Positions 57,993 to 64,000 of a stretch of DNA of 64,000 nt are shown piece by piece. The stretch covers positions 1 to 64,000 of the forward strand of contig NZ_JAEMXM010000019.1 in assembly GCF_016482785.1 (NCBI RefSeq). The letters run 5' to 3'. A model generated the notes under the pieces. It ran no database searches. It saw only the letters and a program-made list of their open reading frames with translations, and was not told where the DNA came from. The position numbers and the translations under genes are program-made. The DNA comes from Paenibacillus alkalitolerans (lineage in GTDB: Bacteria; Bacillota; Bacilli; Paenibacillales; YIM-B00363). The stretch's first letter is position 1. The number at the start of each line of letters is the position of its first letter.

Positions 57993-59129
57993 ATGAAGGC
58001 TGTTACATTTCAAGGCATCAAGGATGTAAAGGTAAAGGAGGTGAACGATCCGAAAATCGAGAAAGGGGACGATATCATTGTCCGTATTACCAGCACCGCC
58101 ATTTGCGGATCGGATTTGCATCTCATTCACGGAATGGTTCCCAATTTGCCGGAAGATTACATTATCGGCCATGAACCGATGGGTATTGTGGAAGAAGTCG
58201 GCCCGGAAGTAACCAAGGTGAAGAAAGGAGATCGTGTCATTATTCCTTTCACGGTGGCTTGCGGACAATGCTTCTACTGTCAAAATCAACTGGAAAGCCA
58301 ATGCGACCAATCCAACCCGCATGGGGAATCCGGCGGTTTTTTCGGCTATTCCGATACTTACGGCGGTTATGCCGGAGGCCAAGCGGAGATGCTGAGGGTT
58401 CCGTTCGCCAATTTTACCCCCTTCCGAATTCCCGACGATTGTGAATTAGAGGACGAAAAATTGCTGTTCCTTTCCGATATTCTCCCTACGGCTTACTGGG
58501 GTGTCGATGATGCCGGCGTCAAAAAGGGCGACACGGTTATTGTTCTGGGCTGCGGCCCGGTCGGTTTATTGGCGCAAAAGTTTGCTTGGATGAAGGGGGC
58601 GGAAAGAGTCATAGCCGTCGATTATATCGACTACCGGTTGGAGCATGCGAAACGAACGAATCGTGTAGAAGTTATTAATTTTGAGGCCGAAAAGAATATC
58701 GGGAACCATTTGAAAGAGATTACTCGCGGCGGGGCGGACGTCGTAATCGATTGTGTCGGCATGGATGGAAAGATGACGTTCGTCGAGCTTGTGGAGACTG
58801 CATTGAAGCTGCAAGGAGGGGCGATGGGAGCGATCCAAATTGCGAGCCAAGCCGTAAGGAAAGGCGGGACCATCCAATTGGTCGGCGTTTACGGCATGCG
58901 GTACAATGCTTTTCCTCTTGGAGATTTGTTCAGCCGGAATATCACATTAAAGATGGGGCAAGCGCCGGTTATTCATTATATGCCCGAACTGTATCGGATG
59001 ATTGCGGACGGCCGGATCGATCCCGCAGATATGATTACCCATCGTTTGAGCTTGGAGGAAGCTGAGCGCGGTTACGAGATTTTCGACACAAAAACGGATA
59101 ACTGCATCAAAGTAGTGCTGAAACCATAA
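57993..59129 (+). CDS. Zinc-dependent alcohol dehydrogenase (formaldehyde-dehydrogenase-like)
   Basis: 378 residues of the medium-chain dehydrogenase family. Catalytic zinc ligands lie in ICGSDLH and IIGHEPMG, the structural zinc in CGQCFYCQNQLESQC, and the NAD site in VLGCGPVGLLAQKFA. The insert KLQGGAMGAIQIASQAVRKG after the cofactor domain resembles glutathione-independent formaldehyde dehydrogenases. ATG at 57993 follows GGAGCG by seven bases; an upstream ATG at 57978 has none. Stand-alone gene. Confidence 0.9.
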   Translation: MKAVTFQGIKDVKVKEVNDPKIEKGDDIIVRITSTAICGSDLHLIHGMVPNLPEDYIIGHEPMGIVEEVGPEVTKVKKGDRVIIPFTVACGQCFYCQNQLESQCDQSNPHGESGGFFGYSDTYGGYAGGQAEMLRVPFANFTPFRIPDDCELEDEKLLFLSDILPTAYWGVDDAGVKKGDTVIVLGCGPVGLLAQKFAWMKGAERVIAVDYIDYRLEHAKRTNRVEVINFEAEKNIGNHLKEITRGGADVVIDCVGMDGKMTFVELVETALKLQGGAMGAIQIASQAVRKGGTIQLVGVYGMRYNAFPLGDLFSRNITLKMGQAPVIHYMPELYRMIADGRIDPADMITHRLSLEEAERGYEIFDTKTDNCIKVVLKP

Positions 59130-59215
59130 TGCCGGTTCCGCATGGGCGTATAAAATATAATTGATGTTGATTTATTTTCCCAATCTTTATATTATATAAT
59201 TGACAATTTCATAAA

Positions 59216-59306
59216 CACGGGAGCTTGGTTTAGCCAGGCTGAGAGGATGGCCGATATGCCGTCGACCGTATAACCTGATCTGGGTAATGCCAGCGGAGGA
59301 AACGTG
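59216..59306 (+). promoter_or_regulatory. TPP riboswitch (THI box)
   Basis: P1 pairs CACG (59216-59219) with CGTG (59303-59306). The conserved GGGAGC, CTGAGA, ACCTGATCTGGGTAATGCCAGCGGAGGAA parts (given here in pieces: CTGAGAGG near 59239, ACCTGATCTGGGTAATGCCA near 59273) are all present. TPP binding would favour the terminator that follows, shutting off thiC. A TATAAT lies upstream at 59195-59200. Confidence 0.95.
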
Positions 59307-59325
59307 CTGACCTTTGTATATACAC

Positions 59326-59358
59326 AAAGACCACTACTTTCGTTGTGGTCTTTTTTTT
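59326..59358 (+). terminator. Riboswitch-controlled terminator
   Basis: AAAGACCAC (59326-59334) pairs with GTGGTCTTT (59345-59353), followed by T residues to 59358. Confidence 0.9.
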
Positions 59359-59401
59359 GCGAATATATAAGGTCGTCTCCGCTTGATCACATTCAATCTG
59401 A

Positions 59402-61192
<1,791 letters not shown>

Positions 61193-61368
61193 TAGTAGAC
61201 CGTTCGTAATGACGGTCGTTTAAACCGTAAATCGAACTCAGCTCACATCATGTCGATGTGCTGCATACAATGAAGCGACAGCCTATAACAAATCGCCGCA
61301 CTAGCGAACCAGAAGCCGATACCGATCGATGGTATTGGCTTTTCTTTTTCCCGGAGGAGATGGTGGGA

Positions 61369-62901
61369 GTGGAAAAAGAAGAAATCGTCATTGACGGATC
61401 GCCGCTCACGATAGAAGACGTCATTTTGGCGGCGCGCTATCGCTCACCGGTCAGGATCGGGAAAGCGAGCGAAATGAAAATGAAGCGAAGCAGAGAGTAC
61501 GTGGATCGATTGCTGCGGGACAAAAAGGCCGTGTACGGCTTGACGACCGGCTTCGGCAAGTTCAGCGACACCTACATCTCCGTCGAAGACGCCAAATCGC
61601 TCCAGTTGAACTTGATTCGCAGCCATGCATGCGGTGTCGGCAACCCGTTCCCGGAAGAAGTGGCGAGAGCCGTAATGCTGCTTCGCATCAACGCGCTGGC
61701 GCTAGGATATTCCGGCATCCGGTTCGAAGCGGTACAGACGATGGCCGAAATGCTGAACAAAGGCGTTATTCCAGTTATTCCGGAGAAAGGATCTCTTGGA
61801 GCAAGCGGCGATCTCGCCCCGTTGTCCCACCTGGCGCTCGTACTCATCGGCGAAGGGGAAGCGATGTTCCGGGGACAACGGATGCCGGGCGGCAAAGCGA
61901 TGTCTCTCGCCGGCATTCCCCCCGTCGTGTTGGAAGCGAAAGAAGGCTTGGCGTTAATTAACGGAACCCAAGTGATGACGGCGATAGGCGCCATTGCTTG
62001 TTGGGACGCCATCCATGCGGCGCGTTGGGCCGATTGCGCCGCGGCGTTAAGCTGTGAAGCGTTATTAGGCGTACGGGACGCGTTTGATCCGGCCACCCAT
62101 GAAATCAGGCCGCACGGCGGCCAACGTCAGTCTGCTTCCAATATCAGGAGGCTGACGGAAAGAAGCCGGCTGATGACGAATCAGGGGGAACTGAGGGTGC
62201 AGGACGCTTATTCTCTCCGCTGCGCGCCGCAGGTGCATGGAGCAAGCAGAGACGCGCTCGCTTACATCGCGGAAAAGATCGCCCTCGAAATGAATTCCGC
62301 AACTGACAATCCGTTGATCTTCGCGGATGAAGACCGTGTAATTTCCGGCGGCAATTTCCACGGTCAGCCGGTTGCGCTATCCATGGATTTTCTTTCGATT
62401 TGCGCGGCGGAGCTAGCCAATATTTCCGAGCGCCGCATCGAACGGTTGGTGAACCCTCAACTGAACGAGCAGCTCCCTCCGTTTCTGACGAGGCAGGGCG
62501 GGCTGCATTCCGGTTTTATGGTCGCCCAATATACTGCGGCTGCGCTCGTTTCGGAAAACAAAGCGTTGTCGCATCCGGCGAGCGTAGATTCCATACCGTC
62601 TTCGGGCAACCAGGAAGACCATGTCAGCATGGGGACGATCGCCGCCCGCAAGGCGATGCAAATCATTGAGAATGTGTGCAGCGTGCTGGCCATAGAGCTG
62701 CTGTGCGCCGCTCAAGCGGTCGATTTCAGAGACCCGCAACGGTTGGGGAAAGGAACGGGTTGGTTATATGCGAAGCTCCGTGAGCGGGTTTCTTTTGCCG
62801 ATGAAGACCGCGCGCTATCGTCCGAGATTGTGAAGATCGCAGGCTGGATGAAGGAGCAAGGAGTTTTGGAAGAGCTGAAAACGATTGCGCCCATCGAGTA
62901 A
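61369..62901 (+). CDS. hutH: Histidine ammonia-lyase
   Basis: 510 residues, the usual HutH length. The MIO cofactor triad Ala145-Ser146-Gly147 lies in GSLGASGDLAPLSH, with YGLTTGFGKF near residue 50 and VDSIPSSGNQEDHVSMG late. It deaminates histidine to urocanate. The GTG at 61369 is chosen because GGAGGAG lies nine bases upstream; an ATG at 61360 overlaps that site. No hutU, hutI or hutG follows, so the rest of the pathway must be elsewhere. Confidence 0.93.
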   Translation: MEKEEIVIDGSPLTIEDVILAARYRSPVRIGKASEMKMKRSREYVDRLLRDKKAVYGLTTGFGKFSDTYISVEDAKSLQLNLIRSHACGVGNPFPEEVARAVMLLRINALALGYSGIRFEAVQTMAEMLNKGVIPVIPEKGSLGASGDLAPLSHLALVLIGEGEAMFRGQRMPGGKAMSLAGIPPVVLEAKEGLALINGTQVMTAIGAIACWDAIHAARWADCAAALSCEALLGVRDAFDPATHEIRPHGGQRQSASNIRRLTERSRLMTNQGELRVQDAYSLRCAPQVHGASRDALAYIAEKIALEMNSATDNPLIFADEDRVISGGNFHGQPVALSMDFLSICAAELANISERRIERLVNPQLNEQLPPFLTRQGGLHSGFMVAQYTAAALVSENKALSHPASVDSIPSSGNQEDHVSMGTIAARKAMQIIENVCSVLAIELLCAAQAVDFRDPQRLGKGTGWLYAKLRERVSFADEDRALSSEIVKIAGWMKEQGVLEELKTIAPIE

Positions 62902-63003
62902 CCTTGTTGGAGGTCGATGCTCATGAGCAACAAACAGCGCTGTTCGTTTAAACTGTCGGTTAAAAAATAACTGGACACTCGAAAACGGCGGTAATATAAT
63001 TAG

Positions 63004-63017
63004 TGAAAACGATAACA
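63004..63017. promoter_or_regulatory. cre site upstream of the SIS/PfkB operon
   Basis: TGAAAACGATAACA matches all 14 positions of the CcpA consensus TGWNANCGNTNWCA. Confidence 0.6.
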
Positions 63018-63078
63018 TACGCTTCCTAGACAAACTCCCCACAATATCCAACGCCCGTAGTTTTAATTTGCTTTGTTG

Positions 63079-63118
63079 TGTAAACGTTAACCTATGTCAT
63101 TATGTGTAATCGTTAACC
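63079..63118. promoter_or_regulatory. Two tandem LacI-type operators before the SIS isomerase gene
   Basis: TGTAAACGTTAACC (63079-63092) and TGTAATCGTTAACC (63105-63118) are direct repeats 26 bases apart, each a near-palindrome with central CG, and each followed by TA. Such pairs are typical for LacI/RbsR-family regulators or CcpA (13 of 14 cre positions each). They flank a CATTAT promoter-like box. Confidence 0.6.
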
Positions 63119-63152
63119 TAAGTAAATTACGATTGCGAGAGGATTGATGTCA

Positions 63153-63743
63153 ATGATTAAGGAATACGTAAGAGAATCGTTGAGAAACGAAGCGCAAGCG
63201 TTAATGAGCATCAGCGAAGAAGTCGGGAGCGAGTACGAGAAAGCGGTTGAATTGTTGTCAACTTGCAAAGGCAAAGTGGTTGTCACGGGCATTGGCAAGT
63301 CCGGACACATAGGAAAGAAAATCGCGGCTTCGCTGTCGAGCACGGGCACTCCTTCGTTCTTCGTCCATTCGGCGGAGGCGGTGCACGGGGACAGCGGCAC
63401 GATCGAGAAGCGGGACGTCGTGATCTTGTTGTCCAACAGCGGCGAGACTCAGGAAGTGTTGAATATATTGGCGATTGTCGAGAAGATCGGCGCGCCCAGA
63501 ATCGCGATTACTAAAAATCCGCAATCCACGCTCGCTGTCAAAAGCGATGTCGCCCTAACTTACAGCTATGAGAAGGAAGCCGACCACTTAGGATTGGCGC
63601 CTACGACAAGCGCGCTGCTGCAATTGGCGATCGGCGACGCTTTGGCGGTTGCTTTGTGCCGCTTGAAGGGCTTTACGGAAGACGACTTTCATCTGTACCA
63701 TCCCGGCGGAAGCTTGGGGCGGCAATTATCGGAAAAAGCGTAA
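63153..63743 (+). CDS. SIS-domain sugar-phosphate isomerase (KpsF/GutQ-like)
   Basis: 196 residues forming one SIS domain: VVVTGIGKSGHIGKKIAASL, FVHSAEAVHGDSG, VILLSNSGETQEV and LAPTTSALLQLAIGDALAVA. It resembles arabinose-5-phosphate isomerases but lacks their CBS pair, so a 6-phospho-3-hexuloisomerase-like or other ketose/aldose role is possible. ATG at 63153 lies nine bases after AGAGGA; an ATG at 63147 is alternative. Operon with the PfkB kinase 41 bases downstream. Confidence 0.85.
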   Translation: MIKEYVRESLRNEAQALMSISEEVGSEYEKAVELLSTCKGKVVVTGIGKSGHIGKKIAASLSSTGTPSFFVHSAEAVHGDSGTIEKRDVVILLSNSGETQEVLNILAIVEKIGAPRIAITKNPQSTLAVKSDVALTYSYEKEADHLGLAPTTSALLQLAIGDALAVALCRLKGFTEDDFHLYHPGGSLGRQLSEKA

Positions 63744-63784
63744 TCATTCGTCATTATATAAGATACATTGGGGAGGAACTCATA

Positions 63785-64000
63785 ATGAGCATATTAGTGA
63801 TCGGCAGCTTTATGATGGATTTGGTCGTGCGAACGGAACGGGCGCCGGAAGCGGGCGAAACGATCATCGGTACGAGCTTCGGAAGATTTCCGGGAGGAAA
63901 GGGCGCCAACCAAGCGGTTGCGGCGGCGCGTCTCGGCGGAAGCGTATGTATGGCGGGCATGCTCGGAAAAGACATGTTCGGGGAAGAAATGCGGGCGGTA
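63785..64000 (+). CDS. PfkB-family sugar kinase (ribokinase-like), partial
   Basis: The first 72 codons of a ribokinase-family kinase; the gene runs off the window. The start LVIGSFMMDLVVRTERAPEAG and FPGGKGANQAVAAARLGG are the N-terminal PfkB signature and the sugar-binding GGKGxN motif. ATG follows GGGGAGGA. Together with the SIS gene it suggests uptake and phosphorylation of a pentose or a related sugar under the tandem operators. Confidence 0.9.
   Translation, partial: MSILVIGSFMMDLVVRTERAPEAGETIIGTSFGRFPGGKGANQAVAAARLGGSVCMAGMLGKDMFGEEMRAV

Noticed and set aside
62917-62970. 17-codon ORF with a GGAGGTCG site after hutH
   Set aside because: The ribosome site is good, but the peptide is too short to judge, has no attenuator structure and no following gene nearby; it may be the start of a deleted gene.

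Overview
The window reads as chromosome of a spore-former-type Firmicute close to Paenibacillus (Paenibacillaceae, possibly Cohnella). The signs are strong AGGAGG-type ribosome binding sites with many GTG/TTG starts, LplA/LplB/YtcP-type sugar ABC transporters, YesM/YesN- and YesS-type regulators, T-box and TPP leaders, and an ECF sigma operon with a DUF4367 anti-sigma factor. The assignment is an inference from gene style, not from a marker gene. No rRNA, tRNA or CRISPR array was seen.

Layout. 1-422: tail of an IS200/IS605-type element next to a severed 3' end of a membrane permease. 565-6425: pectin block with a secreted CBM35/PL10/CE8 polyprotein, a cytosolic pectin methylesterase and a cytosolic acetyl-esterase-like hydrolase. 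6595-11846: HAD nucleotidase, a decayed purM copy, a histidine phosphatase, thrS behind two tandem T-boxes, and a sulfotransferase. 11901-16739 (minus strand): GT4 glycosyltransferase, a MATE/84-aa/TetR operon with a perfect palindromic operator, and an AraC regulator divergent from a large FAD oxidoreductase (16877-19126). 19229-22065: toxin-antitoxin pair, then an ECF sigma/anti-sigma/duplicated-domain membrane protein operon.

23480-36688 is a rhamnogalacturonan-I locus: secreted PL11 lyase, membrane-bound YesS-like AraC regulator, two permeases, a lipoprotein binding protein, a cytosolic beta-propeller, a YesU-like protein, a YetA/PcRGLX-type exo-lyase, a 32-codon small ORF and a homologue of the Anabaena sensory rhodopsin transducer. 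In the inferred scheme the outside lyases cut pectin, the ABC system imports oligomers, and the cytosolic esterases and exo-lyase finish them. 37455-45761 is a run of small single-domain genes (LysR, VOC, YjbR, GNAT, GyrI-like, MazG, TPR, DinB, P-loop kinase). It is interrupted at 42966-44849 by an IS1595-family element with clear terminal inverted repeats, an 8-bp target duplication and a P-loop kinase as passenger gene.

45828-52640 holds a second glycan uptake system: YesM-like histidine kinase, YesN-like regulator, lipoprotein and two permeases. It ends in a GH43 remnant. 52900-57860 is a tightly coupled operon of two beta-lactamase-fold serine hydrolases and a three-gene ABC exporter. The right end carries a zinc alcohol dehydrogenase, a TPP riboswitch with thiC, a stand-alone hutH, and a SIS isomerase plus PfkB kinase behind a perfect cre match and two tandem LacI-type operators. 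The kinase runs off the window.

Least expected: the kinase-carrying IS1595 element, the ECF operon with its near-identical duplicated domain, and the rhodopsin-transducer homologue in a pectin locus.
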